Shown: positions 45,408 to 55,959, counted from the first letter of the stretch. The stretch: DNA of 64,000 nucleotides from Pseudomonas sp. R5(2019) (GCF_009905435.1 NZ_JAAAMT010000018.1:40412-104411), one strand, 5' to 3'. The notes: generated by a model from the sequence alone, not told the origin. Program-made: numbers and translations.

Positions 45408-48245
45408 CTAACCTGCGCGCTGGGCCCGTTCCGATTCATCCAGGTGCTCCAGCAGCACCGCTATCGTTGCATCCCGCAGCTTGATTGCCTCCGTCCAGCC
45501 CGGCCTCTGCGCCAACAGCGGGGGGCAGACGTTGACGTGGATTGCACCGTGGCGCGGGAACCACTGACCGTCGCGCAGTACTGTACGCGTGCCGCGGATG
45601 GCGACCGGCAGCAGCGGCACGCCGGCACGCGCGGCGAGCACAAAGGCGCCCATGTGGAAGGTGCGCAAGCCTGGCTCGCGGGTAAAGGTCCCCTCGGGGA
45701 AGAACACCAGGGACTGGCCAGCCTGTAGCGCCTCGGCGAGGGGCTCGATGTCTGCGGCGCTGCGCTGCAGGTCGAAGCGTTCGACGAAGCGGGCGCCGAG
45801 CTTGCGCAGGAACAGGCCGGCGATCCACTGGTCAGCCAGTTCGCGCTTGGCAACGAAGCTGAACCGCGGCGGCAGGGCCGCGCAGAGAATGACGCCGTCG
45901 AGGTAGCTGGCATGGTTTACGGCCAGCAGACTGACCCCTGACTCAGACAGGCGCTCCAGCCCCGTGACGTTGAACGGCACCCACGCCAAGCGCAAGAACA
46001 GCCGTGCGGCCGCGCGGGTAAAGCTGCGGCACCAACGCTGGCGCGGCAGGAGCGCGACGCCCAGCCAGGTCAGCGGTGTGACCAGGCAGAACAGCAGCCA
46101 GATGTAAGCGGCATACAGCGCGGCGCGGCAGGTCCGCCAGCTGCGGCCGAAATGCCCGCGTACGGCCTGCAGCACCAGGCGCAGTAGCTGGCGCCATACG
46201 GCGAGGTGCGGCCGACCGACTTCGCCGCGCTCATACAGTTCGCGGCTGGCAGCACGGCGAATCTTGCCGCTGGAGGTCTTGAGTACGCTATGCGGTGGCG
46301 CCAGTACGATATCGTCGGGTGCCACACCGGTGAGGTCGACCACAATGCGGTTGACCTCCTGCTGCAGGCGTTGCCGTGCGGCAGCTTCCTTCTCATTGCT
46401 TTCCGCCAACACCACCAGGCGCTCGGTACCGGTGGCCGGGTCAGGGCTGCCGAACACCGCTATGCAGCCTTTGCGCAGTCCGGGCAAATTGCCGACCGCC
46501 GCTTCCACATCGTAGGGGTAGATGTTGCGCCCGGCACGGATGATCAGGTCCTTGGCGCGGCCAGTCAGATAGACCTCACCGCCGGCCATGTAGGCGAAGT
46601 CGAGCGAGTCGAACCAGCCATTGCGCAGCACCCGGCGAGCCTCTTCGGGGTTACGGTAGTAGCCACCGGTGGTGGACGGCCCGCTGAATTGCAGGTGACC
46701 TTCGCTGCGCTCGGGGAGTTCGACCCCACTGCCATCGACGATGCGAATCTGATGGCCCGGCAGCGGCCGGCCGCTGGAAACGAAGCGCAGCGTTGCGCTG
46801 GCGTCCGCTTCGGCAGGCAGTGCCTTGCCGTGGGTCTGGAACGCCTCGCGCTGCACCCGGTCGATCAGCGGCCCTCGGCCCAAGGGAGGAAAGGCCACGC
46901 CCAACGTGGCCTCGGCCAACCCATAGACGGGTGCCATCGCGGTGGGTGCAAAGCCGTAACGAACGAAACGCTCGGCGAAGCGCTGCAAGGTATCCGGGCT
47001 GACCGGCTCGGCACCGTTGAAGGCCAAGCGCCAACTGCTCAGGTCCAGAGCCTCGAGGTCGCCGTCAGTGGTTTTGCTCAGGCACAGTTCGTAGGCGAAG
47101 TTGGGCGCCGCCGACAACGTGCCGCGGAAGCGGTCGATGGCCCATAGCCAACGCGCCGGCCGCGCGAGGAAAGCCAGCGGCGACATCAACACCAGACTGT
47201 AGCCGTAATACAGGCTACCCAGCCAGGCACCGATCAGGCCCATGTCGTGGTACATGGGCAACCAGCTGACGAACACGTCCTGTGGCCCCACCTTCAGAGC
47301 CCCACCCATGGCGCGCAGATTGGCCAGCAGATTGGCGTGGCTGACCATCACGCCCTTGGGCTGGCCAGTACTGCCCGAGGTGTACTGCAGGAAGGCGATG
47401 TCATCCGGTTGCCGCGCAGGTGTGACGCACTCGTCCCCCTCGGCGGTCAGTTCGGCCACGCTGGCAATGCGAGTCAGGCTCGGGACCTGTGGCCGGAGCA
47501 GCTGGGCGAGCAGCTTCGCTTGCGTCACGGTAATCAGCACTTTGGCCTCTGCGTTGCGCAGGATACCGGCCTGGCGGCGCAGATGATCCTCTATCTGCGA
47601 CAGGCGCAGCGGTGGATAGATGGGCACCGGCACACCACCGGCCAACAGGATGCCGAAAAAACCATAGAGAAAGTCGCGCCCTGTGGGCAGCATCAGGGCC
47701 ACGGTCTGACCGGCGTGCAAGCCACTGCGTTGCAGCCCTGCGGCAACGCCCAGGGCGCCCTGGTGCAAAGCGCCATAGCTGATGTCTTCCGGCTGGTCAC
47801 TGTCACCCAGCAGGCGCACATGGGGATGCTGGGGCTGATGGCGCACATGCCATTCCAGCACCTCGATCAAGGTCCGCGCGGCGTCCGGCGTCTGCCCCAT
47901 TGCTGTCGGGGCCTCGCCGGGTTCGCTGGAGGGCAACGAGCGTACCGCCTCGGCGCCCTGTCTGCTGTGCAACACGCGCAGTACATCGGCGGGGGTGTCC
48001 GCCGAGGCAAACAGGGCTTCCGGTAATCGCACACCGAATTCGTGCTCGATGCGCGACCAGAGCTCGACCCGGGCCAGGCTGTCTATGCCCAGGTCCCGGT
48101 CCAGCACGCTGTGCAAGGTGACTTGCAAACCTTGTGCCGCCTGCGGGCGCAACTCGACCACGGTGCGCTGGACAATTTCGAGCAATTTTTCCGCGTCCCC
48201 ATCGGAACGGGGAACGGCGCGGGTTTCTGGAGACGGACGAGACAT
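45408..48245 (-). CDS. ACP - acyl-AMP ligase - PlsC acyltransferase fusion protein
   Basis: 945 residues from ATG 48245 after GAGGGGCCGCC. Residues ~15-95 form an acyl carrier domain with DLGIDSL, whose Ser56 should carry phosphopantetheine. Residues ~120-690 are a fatty-acyl-AMP ligase: FLQYTSGSTGQPKGVMVSHA, SWLPMYHDMGLIG, GYYRNPEEARR, YLTGRAKDLIIRAGRNIYP and LKTSSGKIRR. Two hydrophobic stretches follow (~710-745), then a PlsC acyltransferase with NHASYLDG and FFPEGTFTREPG. It could activate a fatty acid, load it on its own ACP and pass it to a lysophospholipid or another acceptor. A UMF1-type MFS gene is divergent. Confidence 0.88.
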   Translation of the reverse strand: MSRPSPETRAVPRSDGDAEKLLEIVQRTVVELRPQAAQGLQVTLHSVLDRDLGIDSLARVELWSRIEHEFGVRLPEALFASADTPADVLRVLHSRQGAEAVRSLPSSEPGEAPTAMGQTPDAARTLIEVLEWHVRHQPQHPHVRLLGDSDQPEDISYGALHQGALGVAAGLQRSGLHAGQTVALMLPTGRDFLYGFFGILLAGGVPVPIYPPLRLSQIEDHLRRQAGILRNAEAKVLITVTQAKLLAQLLRPQVPSLTRIASVAELTAEGDECVTPARQPDDIAFLQYTSGSTGQPKGVMVSHANLLANLRAMGGALKVGPQDVFVSWLPMYHDMGLIGAWLGSLYYGYSLVLMSPLAFLARPARWLWAIDRFRGTLSAAPNFAYELCLSKTTDGDLEALDLSSWRLAFNGAEPVSPDTLQRFAERFVRYGFAPTAMAPVYGLAEATLGVAFPPLGRGPLIDRVQREAFQTHGKALPAEADASATLRFVSSGRPLPGHQIRIVDGSGVELPERSEGHLQFSGPSTTGGYYRNPEEARRVLRNGWFDSLDFAYMAGGEVYLTGRAKDLIIRAGRNIYPYDVEAAVGNLPGLRKGCIAVFGSPDPATGTERLVVLAESNEKEAAARQRLQQEVNRIVVDLTGVAPDDIVLAPPHSVLKTSSGKIRRAASRELYERGEVGRPHLAVWRQLLRLVLQAVRGHFGRSWRTCRAALYAAYIWLLFCLVTPLTWLGVALLPRQRWCRSFTRAAARLFLRLAWVPFNVTGLERLSESGVSLLAVNHASYLDGVILCAALPPRFSFVAKRELADQWIAGLFLRKLGARFVERFDLQRSAADIEPLAEALQAGQSLVFFPEGTFTREPGLRTFHMGAFVLAARAGVPLLPVAIRGTRTVLRDGQWFPRHGAIHVNVCPPLLAQRPGWTEAIKLRDATIAVLLEHLDESERAQRAG

Positions 48246-48406
48246 CGGCGGCCCCTCATGACAGGACACTCTGTGTGTAGATCCTTGCCAATTGCCATTA
48301 TGCGCCTATCGCGGCGACTGGGAATGCCATCATGAACGCAAGCGCTCGCAGGATGAGTGAGCCGGGGCTAGGCTCTATAGGACGCAGCGTCTGCAGAGAA
48401 ATCACC

Positions 48407-49711
48407 ATGTCAGCCAGCCTTGCCCCCGGAGTGACACACCGAGAAATCTGGGCTTGGGCGATGTTCGATTTCGCCAACTCCGGCTACACGACGGTGGTGA
48501 TCACTGCCGTGTTCAACGCCTACTTCGTCGCGGTGGTCGCCAAGGGCGAAGCCTGGGGTACGCTGGCCTGGACCAGCGCCACCGCTCTCTCCTATGTCCT
48601 GATCATCCTGACCGCGCCGCTGATCGGCGCCTACGCCGACGCCTTCGCCTGCAAGAAGCGCCTGCTGCTGTTCAGCACGGTCGGTTGCGTCGTCTTCACC
48701 TCTGGACTCGCGCTGGCCGGGCCGGGGGAGCTCGGTGTCGCGATCCTTTTCATCGTGCTATCCAACTTCTGCTTCGGCAGCGGCGAGAACCTGATCGCCG
48801 CCTTCCTGCCCCAACTCGCCCGTGCAGAGGCCTTGGGCAAGGTGTCCGGTTGGGGCTGGGGGTTTGGCTATATCGGCGGCCTGGTCAGCCTGGGCACTTG
48901 CCTGGCCTTCGTCAGCTGGGCCCAGGCGCAGGGCCAGACGGCGGCGCAGTTCGTGCCGGTGTGCATGTTGATCACCGCGGCCTTGTTCGCCATAGCCAGC
49001 GTGCCGACCTTCCTGTTCCTGCGCGAACGCAGCCAGCCGCAGCCACGGCGCGCCGACACGCCTATCGCGCAAGCAGCGCTAGCGCGCTTCGCGCAGACGC
49101 TGCGCGAAGCCGACCGCTATCGTGACCTGCTGCGCTTCCTTGCCTGTACCGTCTGCTACCAGGCCGGTATCTCGGCGGTGATCGCCCTGGCTGCCATCTA
49201 TGCCAATCAGGTCATGGGCTTCAGTACCCAGGACACGCTGCTGATGATCTTCGTGGTGAATATCACGGCCTCCATCGGTGCGGTGCTGTTCGGTTGGCTG
49301 CAGGATCGCCTCGGCCATCGCACCACGCTGGCGCTGACCCTGCTGGGCTGGCTCGGCATGGTCGGTCTGGCCTGGGTCGCGAGCGGCCCCGGGCTGTTCT
49401 GGCTGGCGGCCAACCTCGCCGGCCTGTGCATGGGCGCCAGCCAATCGGCCGGCCGCGCGATAGTCGGTTTGCTGACGCCGCCGACCCGCCTGGCGGAGTT
49501 CTTCGGCCTCTGGGGGCTGGCGGTCAAACTGTCGGCCATCCTCGGCCCCATGACTTACGGCTTGACCAGCTGGCTGTCCGACGGCGATCACCGCCTGGCG
49601 ATGCTGATCACCGGCAGCTATTTCGTTGTCGGCCTGCTGATCCTGGCCAGCGTCGACCTGCAGCGCGGGCGGCAGGCGGCTGTCAGCGGTAGCGAGAGTC
49701 TCGGAAAGTGA
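48407..49711 (+). CDS. UMF1/Atg22-type MFS transporter
   Basis: 434 residues from ATG 48407 after CAGAGAAATC; an upstream ATG at 48332 is unlikely. The opening THREIWAWAMFDFANSGYTTV is the hallmark of the UMF1 (Atg22-like) branch of the major facilitator superfamily, with SNFCFGSGENLIAAFLPQLA and GKVSGWGWGFGYIGGL in TM4-5. About 12 TM segments are visible. The substrate of bacterial members is unknown. It is divergent from the fusion ligase gene and may work with it, but no shared operon exists. Confidence 0.87.
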   Translation: MSASLAPGVTHREIWAWAMFDFANSGYTTVVITAVFNAYFVAVVAKGEAWGTLAWTSATALSYVLIILTAPLIGAYADAFACKKRLLLFSTVGCVVFTSGLALAGPGELGVAILFIVLSNFCFGSGENLIAAFLPQLARAEALGKVSGWGWGFGYIGGLVSLGTCLAFVSWAQAQGQTAAQFVPVCMLITAALFAIASVPTFLFLRERSQPQPRRADTPIAQAALARFAQTLREADRYRDLLRFLACTVCYQAGISAVIALAAIYANQVMGFSTQDTLLMIFVVNITASIGAVLFGWLQDRLGHRTTLALTLLGWLGMVGLAWVASGPGLFWLAANLAGLCMGASQSAGRAIVGLLTPPTRLAEFFGLWGLAVKLSAILGPMTYGLTSWLSDGDHRLAMLITGSYFVVGLLILASVDLQRGRQAAVSGSESLGK

Positions 49712-49925
49712 GAGGGGCGAAGGAGGGCCGCACAACCGCAGCCCTCTACCGACAATCTTTCCTTTCCGACGATTAGCACGCTGTTTTTTCTCGCAATAGG
49801 AGAAACCGGCCGCAGATCATTGTCGTATCACCTGCAGGCACACCGTTGCTATCAAGACGCTGATACGGTGGGCTACGGGAAAGCCTGGCCTGCCGAGTAG
49901 TGTCTTTTATTGCAGAGGTGGTGAG

Positions 49926-50246
49926 ATGAGCGTGAGACCCATGGTGGGTATGTGGGTGGTGGCTGCAATTGGCTCAGTCATGTTGACGCCAGCGTCAGCG
50001 GATCACTGGCGAGACGGACGCGAGGGTGGCGAGTGGAAGGACGAGTACAGGGACGGGCCATGCAAGGTCAAGATCGAATCCAAAGACGATGAATACAAGG
50101 AAGAGATCAAATGCCCGAATGGCCGCGGCAAAAGTTGGCGTCGCGGCGAGTGGAAAGACGAATTCTGGGAGCACGGCTGCAAGGTCAAGATCGAAGCCAA
50201 GCGAGAGGAGTACAAGAAAGAGATCAAGTGCGATGACGATGATTGA
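49926..50246 (+). CDS. Small periplasmic protein with a duplicated WKDE/Cys repeat
   Basis: 106 residues; ATG 49926 follows GAGGTGGTGAG. A signal peptide ends at TPASA. The mature part consists of two near-identical units: GEWKDEYRDGPCKVKIESK then DDEYKEEIKC, and GEWKDEFWEHGCKVKIEAK then REEYKKEIKC, with two Cys each and ending in an acidic DDDD tail. The protein is very rich in Lys and Glu. No known domain was recognised. Function unknown; each unit could hold one disulfide. Confidence 0.75.
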   Translation: MSVRPMVGMWVVAAIGSVMLTPASADHWRDGREGGEWKDEYRDGPCKVKIESKDDEYKEEIKCPNGRGKSWRRGEWKDEFWEHGCKVKIEAKREEYKKEIKCDDDD

Positions 50247-50336
50247 TCGGTTGATCGGGCAGCGCGTGAAACGGCGTAGTCAGCGCGATTACTGATCTCC
50301 TCTTCATTGATTGTCGAAAAACATGCCCCCAGATGC

Positions 50337-50492
50337 CCAATGCCGGTCAGTTAAGGAATGGAGCGCCGAAAACCTGTGGGAGCGGATTTATCCGCGAATG
50401 TAGGCGCCGCGCAATGCCTGATAAACCGCGGTGTTTTCATTCGCGGATAAATCCGCTCCCACATGGATCTCACCTTAACTGACTGGCATTGC
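50337..50492. repeat. Composite palindromic element, copy 1
   Basis: An outer inverted repeat CCAATGCCGGTCAGTTAAGG (50337-50356) and CCTTAACTGACTGGCATTG (50473-50491) encloses a REP pair: GTGGGAGCGGATTTATCCGC (from 50376) and GCGGATAAATCCGCTCCCAC (to 50462). A second copy lies at 63305-63477. The layout resembles a short non-coding mobile element that carries a REP pair. It lies between the small repeat protein and the oprD gene. Confidence 0.8.
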
Positions 50493-50521
50493 CCAGATGT
50501 GCAAATAATCGCGGGCCGGTC

Positions 50522-51793
50522 TCACCACAACTTCCACGTGTAATCGATATTCACCCGCAGTTCATTGTCATCCCGATGGCTGGCCTGTGCGCTGAAGTCG
50601 TTGCGGTACCAGGCGTTGCGCACCCGCAGGGCCAGGCCTTTCAGGGTGCCGCCCTGCAGCACGTAGGACACCTCGATATCCTTTTCGCTCTCCGTCAGGT
50701 TGGAGCCTCCCAACCTGGCCAACTCGATATTGTCGCCACTCACGTAGCGCAGCATGCCATTGAGCCCCGGAACGCCCAGGGCTGCGAAATCGTAGTCATA
50801 CCGCACCTGCCAACTGCGCTCCTTGGGGTTCAGAAACTCGGAGCTCAGGGTGCCCTCGGTGATCACCAGCGGCTCGGTGCCGAACAGGTAGGGCATGGCG
50901 GTCTTGCCGGTCAGGTGCATGTAGCCAGCGCCGAACTTGTGGGACCCCAGGGCATAGGTCAGCATCAGCGCCGCATTCTGGTTGTCCACGGGACCTGCCT
51001 TGGCCGCGCCGTCCTCGCCGGTGACGAACAGGCGGAAATCGCTTTTCAGGCTGCCGGGGCCCAGAGGGCGATTGTCGACAAAGCCGTAGAAGTCCTTGCG
51101 GTACATGTCAGCGAGTTCTGCGTGGTAGTACTTGAGGGTCAGTTGCGGTGACCAGGCGTAATCGCCGCCGGCGAAGACGAAGCGATCCGACTCGGCGGCG
51201 CCGTTGAAGCGTCCGTTGGGTGCGCCCACCGACATTTTCTGGTAATTGGTGGAGTCGCGCAGGTTGATGCGGTCCAGCCAGCCGACGTGCAGGGTCAGGC
51301 GATCGAGTTCCTGGGATTTCAGGTACGCGCCGCGGAATGTCTGTGGCAGCAGGCGGGTAGGGCTGGCGAAGGCGATTGGCAGTAAAGTGCTGAGGGTGCC
51401 CAGTTGCAGCTCGCTTTTCGATGCCTTGACCTTGGCCGTCAGGCCCAGCTCCGAATACTCATCGGCGGGCTCCCGGGTGCTGGGGTTGTACGGCAACAGG
51501 CCGGTACCCGTATGAGCGCGGGAGGAATCCAGGCGCACACCCAGCAGGCCTTTGGCGTCCAGGCCGAACCCCACCGGCCCTTCTGTATAGCCTGAACGCA
51601 GGTTGAGGATAAAACCCTGGGCCCATTCGCGGGCGGCCGCCTGGGGCGTTGCGTTCACGTAGTTGCGATCGAAGTAATAGTTGCGCATCACCAGATCGGC
51701 GTGGCTGTCATCGATAAAACCGTTGGCGCAAGCCTGGCCAATGGATAAAACGCAGGTGCAGGCGGCGAACGCCCGAAGAGGATTCTTGAGCAT
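50522..51793 (-). CDS. OprD-family outer-membrane porin
   Basis: 423 residues from ATG 51793 (a GTG at 51805 is possible). A signal peptide ends at GQACA. GFIDDSHADLVMRNYYFDRN at the mature N-terminus is the OprD hallmark. EWAQGFILNLRSGYTEGPVG and QVRYDYDFAALGVPGL follow, and the chain ends in Trp (YTWKLW), as for beta-barrels. OprD/OpdK-type porins admit carboxylates. It is the last gene of the mhp operon, so it probably admits 3-(3-hydroxyphenyl)propionate or a related aromatic acid. Confidence 0.9.
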   Translation of the reverse strand: MLKNPLRAFAACTCVLSIGQACANGFIDDSHADLVMRNYYFDRNYVNATPQAAAREWAQGFILNLRSGYTEGPVGFGLDAKGLLGVRLDSSRAHTGTGLLPYNPSTREPADEYSELGLTAKVKASKSELQLGTLSTLLPIAFASPTRLLPQTFRGAYLKSQELDRLTLHVGWLDRINLRDSTNYQKMSVGAPNGRFNGAAESDRFVFAGGDYAWSPQLTLKYYHAELADMYRKDFYGFVDNRPLGPGSLKSDFRLFVTGEDGAAKAGPVDNQNAALMLTYALGSHKFGAGYMHLTGKTAMPYLFGTEPLVITEGTLSSEFLNPKERSWQVRYDYDFAALGVPGLNGMLRYVSGDNIELARLGGSNLTESEKDIEVSYVLQGGTLKGLALRVRNAWYRNDFSAQASHRDDNELRVNIDYTWKLW

Positions 51794-51865
51794 GCAAGTG
51801 TTCACTTTTTATTGTTGTAGGGATAAGCCCGCGCCGTCCCGGCGCGGGGTGTTTCGGGGGCGTTG

Positions 51866-53071
51866 TCAGTCGGGCTGAAGGCCCTTGCGCCGGACCGACA
51901 GGTAGAACATTGCCGCCGCGGCGATGACGATTCCCGGCGCCGAGGCCAGCATTACCCCGGCTGTGCCGGTGCCCAGGGCGAGCATCTTGCCTGCCACCAG
52001 CGGGCCGCTCATGGCGCCCAGCCTGCCGATGGCGACCGCGCTGCCCACGCCTGTGGCGCGCACCGAAGGGCGATAGAAATGCGGCGCCAGGGCGTACAGC
52101 ACGCACTGCCCGCCGGTCGCGAAAAAGCCGGCGATGAAGCCGGCCACCAGCATGCTCTCCAGGCGGCTGGCCAGGCCCAGGGCGGTCAGCGAGGCGAGGA
52201 TGCCCAGGTAGATCAGTGCCGACAGTGCCCAGGCCGGCAGCCGGTCCATCACCCAGCCCAGCAGCAAGGTACCGACTGCGGCGCCCAGCTGCAGGGCGAG
52301 CATCACCCAACTGGCCTGACGGCCACTGAAGCCCTGGCCGATCAACAGGCTGGGCAGCCAGTTGATCAGGATGTAAACCACCATGAGGGTAAAGAAATAG
52401 CTGACCCAGATCAGTGCGGTGGGCAGGGCCGCGCCCTCGCGGAACAGGCCCTGGACCACGCCGATGGGCGCCACGCCCTGGGCGCTGCGAAACTGCTGCG
52501 ACTCCGGCAGGTATAGCCCCAGCAGAGGCACGATCAACAGCGGCACCAGGCCGCCGACGTAGAACACCACTTGCCAGCCGCCGGAAAAACCGGCAATACC
52601 GATGCTCGCCGCCAGCGCCGCGCCCAACGGCACGCCGCAGTACATCAGGCTCACTGCACTGCCGCGCAGGCGCGGGCCGGCCACTTCACTGCTCAAGGCG
52701 ATCAGGTTGGGCAGGGCGGCGCCCAGGCCGACACCGGTCAGGCAGCGAGCCGTCAGCAGGCTGCTGAAGTCCCAGGCGACGGCCGTGACCAGGGAGAACA
52801 GCCCGAACAGGGCAACCGAGGCCATCAGTACGCGCTTGCGGCCGATGCGGTCGGCCAGCCAGCCGCCCACGAACGCACCGGGTAGCAGGCCTAGAATTCC
52901 GGCGCTGAACACCCAGCTCATGTGCAGTATGTCCAGCTCGAAAGCCACCGCCATGCCTTGGGCAGCGATGCCGGCGGCCTGCAGATCAAGGCCTTCCATC
53001 AGGGCTACGAGGAAACACAGACCGATGGTCCGCACCTGGTGAAGCGGTGTTGTCAGGTTCGATGAAGTCAT
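51866..53071 (-). CDS. mhpT: MhpT-like aromatic acid MFS transporter
   Basis: 401 residues, AAHS (aromatic acid:H+ symporter) type with about 12 TM segments. FLVALMEGLDLQAAGIAAQG in TM1, GWLADRIGRKRVLMASVALFG after TM2 and GLGAALPNLIALSSE are diagnostic for this branch. It follows mhpE and precedes oprD, in line with uptake of the mhp pathway substrate across the inner membrane. Confidence 0.9.
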   Translation of the reverse strand: MTSSNLTTPLHQVRTIGLCFLVALMEGLDLQAAGIAAQGMAVAFELDILHMSWVFSAGILGLLPGAFVGGWLADRIGRKRVLMASVALFGLFSLVTAVAWDFSSLLTARCLTGVGLGAALPNLIALSSEVAGPRLRGSAVSLMYCGVPLGAALAASIGIAGFSGGWQVVFYVGGLVPLLIVPLLGLYLPESQQFRSAQGVAPIGVVQGLFREGAALPTALIWVSYFFTLMVVYILINWLPSLLIGQGFSGRQASWVMLALQLGAAVGTLLLGWVMDRLPAWALSALIYLGILASLTALGLASRLESMLVAGFIAGFFATGGQCVLYALAPHFYRPSVRATGVGSAVAIGRLGAMSGPLVAGKMLALGTGTAGVMLASAPGIVIAAAAMFYLSVRRKGLQPD

Positions 53072-53154
53072 GGCAATACCCGTTTTATTGTTGTAGTGGG
53101 CAAAACAGGGCCGACTGACCGCGCGTGGGCGGCCAGCCGGTGTGGTGCACGCTG

Positions 53155-54174
53155 TCAGCGGTTGAGCAGATCGAGAGCAACGTCGACGATCATGTCTTCC
53201 TGGCCGCCGACCATGCGCCGCTTGCCCAGTTCGACCAGAATGTCGAGGGTCTTGAGGCCATACTTGGCGGCGGCGATTTCGGCATGGCGCAGGAAGCTCG
53301 AATAGACGCCGGCATAGCCAAGGGCCAGGGTTTCACGGTCGACCCGCACCGGGCGGTCTTGCAGCGGGCGGACGATGTCGTCGGCCGCATCGAGCAAGGT
53401 GTAGAGGTCAGTGCCGTGGTTCCAGCCCAGGCGGTCGGCGGCGGCGATAAACACTTCCAACGGTGCGTTACCGGCACCGGCCCCCATGCCCGCCAGGCTG
53501 GCGTCGATGCGGTCGCAGCCTTCCTCGACGGCGGTGATCGAGTTGGCCACGCCCAGGGAGAGGTTGTGGTGGGCGTGCATGCCGGTTTCGGTTTCCGGCT
53601 TGAGCACGGCCTTGAACGCACGGAAGCGCTCGCGCACGTCCTGCATGTTCATCGCGCCACCGGAGTCGGCCATGTACACGCAGGTGGCACCGTAGCTTTC
53701 CATCAGCTTGGCCTGTTGCGCCAGCTGATCGGGAGCAATCATATGGCTCATCATCAGGAAGCCAACGGTATCCATGCCCAGCTCGCGGGCATACTCGATG
53801 TGCTGTTTCGAGACATCCGCCTCGGTGCAATGGGTGGCGATGCGCACCACCCGGGCACCGGCGTTGTAGGCCGCTTTCAGGTCATGCACCGTGCCGATAC
53901 CGGGCAACAGCAAGGTGGTGATCTTGGCGTGGCGGATGACATCGGCGGCAGCCTCGATCCACTCCAGATCGGTGTGCGACGCAAAGCCGTAGTTGAAGCT
54001 CGAACCTTGCAGGCCATCGCCGTGGGCGACTTCGATGGCGTCGACCCTGGCCTTGTCCAGGGCGCGGGCGATGTCTTGCACGTTCTGCAGCGAGTACTGG
54101 TGACGCACCGCGTGGCTGCCGTCACGCAGGGTCACGTCGCAGATGTAGAGCTTTTTACCGGGATTGAAAGTCAT
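53155..54174 (-). CDS. mhpE: 4-Hydroxy-2-oxovalerate aldolase
   Basis: 339 residues. TIM-barrel HMGL-like aldolase with [17 protein letters not shown] at the N-terminus and metal-binding [13 protein letters not shown]. It splits 4-hydroxy-2-oxopentanoate to pyruvate and acetaldehyde and forms a complex with MhpF that channels acetaldehyde. It follows mhpF by 10 bases. Confidence 0.93.
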   Translation of the reverse strand: MTFNPGKKLYICDVTLRDGSHAVRHQYSLQNVQDIARALDKARVDAIEVAHGDGLQGSSFNYGFASHTDLEWIEAAADVIRHAKITTLLLPGIGTVHDLKAAYNAGARVVRIATHCTEADVSKQHIEYARELGMDTVGFLMMSHMIAPDQLAQQAKLMESYGATCVYMADSGGAMNMQDVRERFRAFKAVLKPETETGMHAHHNLSLGVANSITAVEEGCDRIDASLAGMGAGAGNAPLEVFIAAADRLGWNHGTDLYTLLDAADDIVRPLQDRPVRVDRETLALGYAGVYSSFLRHAEIAAAKYGLKTLDILVELGKRRMVGGQEDMIVDVALDLLNR

Positions 54175-54184
54175 GTCGGTCTCC

Positions 54185-55120
54185 TCAGGCGTTCAGCATC
54201 GACTGCGCCATGCGCTCGGCGGTGGCCAAGGCAGCGGAGGTCATGATGTCGAGGTTGCCGGCGTAGGCTGGCAGGTAATGGGCGGCGCCTTCGACTTCGA
54301 GGAAGATCGAGGTCTTGAGGCCGGAGAATTTGCCCAGGCCGGGGATGTGCAGTGGTTCGTTTTCAGGGATGACGTCGAACTGCACTTTTTGCTTCAGCCG
54401 ATAACCTGGCACATAGGCCTGCACGGCGGCAGCCATCTCGACAATGGAGGCCTCGACCTCGGTCTGATCGGCCGCTTCGGACAACACGAACACCGTGTCG
54501 CGCATCATCAGCGGCGGCTCGGCCGGGTTCATCACGATGATCGCCTTGCCCTTGGCCGCACCACCGATCACTTCGATGGCCTGGGAGGTGGTCTCGGTGA
54601 ACTCGTCGATGTTGGCTCGAGTGCCGGGGCCGGCGGATTTGCTGGCGATCGATGCAACGATCTCGGCGTAATGTACCGTCGCCACGCGCGACACCGCCGC
54701 CACCATCGGGATGGTCGCCTGGCCGCCGCAGGTGACCATGTTGACATTGAGCTGGTCGAGATTTTGTTCCAGGTTGACCACCGGCACGCAGTACGGGCCG
54801 ATGGCGGCGGGCGTCAGGTCGATCAGGCGGATGCCGGGTTTGATCGAGCGCAGAAAGGCATCGTTCTTCACGTGGGCACCGGCACTGGTGGCATCGAAGA
54901 CGAAGTCGATGTCCTTGAACACGTCCAGGCGGGTCAGGCCTTCAACGCCTTCGTGGGTGGTGGCCACGCCCATGCGCTGGGCGCGGGCCAGGCCGTCGGA
55001 AGCCGGGTCGATGCCGACCATGGCCGCCATTTCCAGGTGCTGGGCGTTACGCAGGATCTTGATCATCAGGTCGGTGCCGATGTTGCCGGAACCGATGATG
55101 GCGACTTTGAACTTATTCAT
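54185..55120 (-). CDS. mhpF: Acetaldehyde dehydrogenase (acylating)
   Basis: 311 residues from ATG 55120 after GAGGCAAC; an upstream start at 55156 overlaps mhpD. NAD-binding [14 protein letters not shown], the catalytic Cys in [14 protein letters not shown], and VDFKI-like end motifs match MhpF/DmpF. It turns acetaldehyde, NAD and CoA into acetyl-CoA in the complex with MhpE. Confidence 0.93.
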   Translation of the reverse strand: MNKFKVAIIGSGNIGTDLMIKILRNAQHLEMAAMVGIDPASDGLARAQRMGVATTHEGVEGLTRLDVFKDIDFVFDATSAGAHVKNDAFLRSIKPGIRLIDLTPAAIGPYCVPVVNLEQNLDQLNVNMVTCGGQATIPMVAAVSRVATVHYAEIVASIASKSAGPGTRANIDEFTETTSQAIEVIGGAAKGKAIIVMNPAEPPLMMRDTVFVLSEAADQTEVEASIVEMAAAVQAYVPGYRLKQKVQFDVIPENEPLHIPGLGKFSGLKTSIFLEVEGAAHYLPAYAGNLDIMTSAALATAERMAQSMLNA

Positions 55121-55152
55121 TATTGTTGCCTCATTTGCATGCACGTCGCCAA

Positions 55153-55959
55153 TCACTCGGCGCTACTCTCTACCTTGAAGTCCACACCGACCCGGCCGAT
55201 GCCTTCGATCTCGGCCTCGAAACGATCCCCGCCGGCCACCGGTACCATGGGTCCCAGGGCACCGGTGAGAATGATGTCGCCGGCCTTGAGCGGATCACCG
55301 AGGCGGGCCATGGTGCGGGCCAGCCAGACGGCGGCGTTGAGGGGATGGCCGAGGCATTCGGCGCCGCTGCCGCTGGACACTTCTTCACCATTACGGGTCA
55401 TGCGCATGCTGGCCTGACGCAGGTCGAGGCCATCGAGACGCCGCGCCGGACCGCCGAGCACGAAGCAGCCACTGGAGGCGTTGTCCGCCACGGTATCGAC
55501 GAAGCGGATGTTCCAGTTCTGCACCCGGCTGCCAACGATTTCCAGCGCCGGCACCACCCAGCCGGTCGCCGCCATCACCTCGGCAAAGCTGGTGTCGGCA
55601 CGGGGTAGATCCCGTTCGAGGATCAAGGCTATTTCGGCTTCGATCTTCGGCTGCAGCACGCTATGCACGGGTACGACCTGGTTGTCGCCGTAGCACATGT
55701 CGGCGAACAGCGTGCCGAAGTCCGGCTGGTCCACGCCCAGTTGGGCCTGCACCTTGGGGTTGGTCAGGCCGATCTTGCGCCCGACCACGCGGCGCCCATT
55801 AGCCACGCCATGGGCGACGTTGAGCCGCTGGATGGCGTAGGCCGCTGCGCTATTGTCTTCACCGATCAGACCGCGCAACGGCTCGATCGCCTTACCGTCG
55901 AGTTCGGCCTGGCGCAAGGCGCCGGCCAACTGGTCCAGGGTGTGTTGAGTGATGTTCAT
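55153..55959 (-). CDS. mhpD: 2-Keto-4-pentenoate hydratase
   Basis: 268 residues of the FAH-like hydratase family: [50 protein letters not shown] and [20 protein letters not shown]. It adds water to 2-oxopent-4-enoate, giving 4-hydroxy-2-oxopentanoate for MhpE. It lies between mhpC (12 bases) and mhpF. Confidence 0.93.
   Translation of the reverse strand: MNITQHTLDQLAGALRQAELDGKAIEPLRGLIGEDNSAAAYAIQRLNVAHGVANGRRVVGRKIGLTNPKVQAQLGVDQPDFGTLFADMCYGDNQVVPVHSVLQPKIEAEIALILERDLPRADTSFAEVMAATGWVVPALEIVGSRVQNWNIRFVDTVADNASSGCFVLGGPARRLDGLDLRQASMRMTRNGEEVSSGSGAECLGHPLNAAVWLARTMARLGDPLKAGDIILTGALGPMVPVAGGDRFEAEIEGIGRVGVDFKVESSAE

Noticed and set aside
53125..55417. Long plus-strand frames over mhpE and mhpF
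   Set aside because: The minus-strand genes have intact catalytic motifs and operon spacing; these are shadows.
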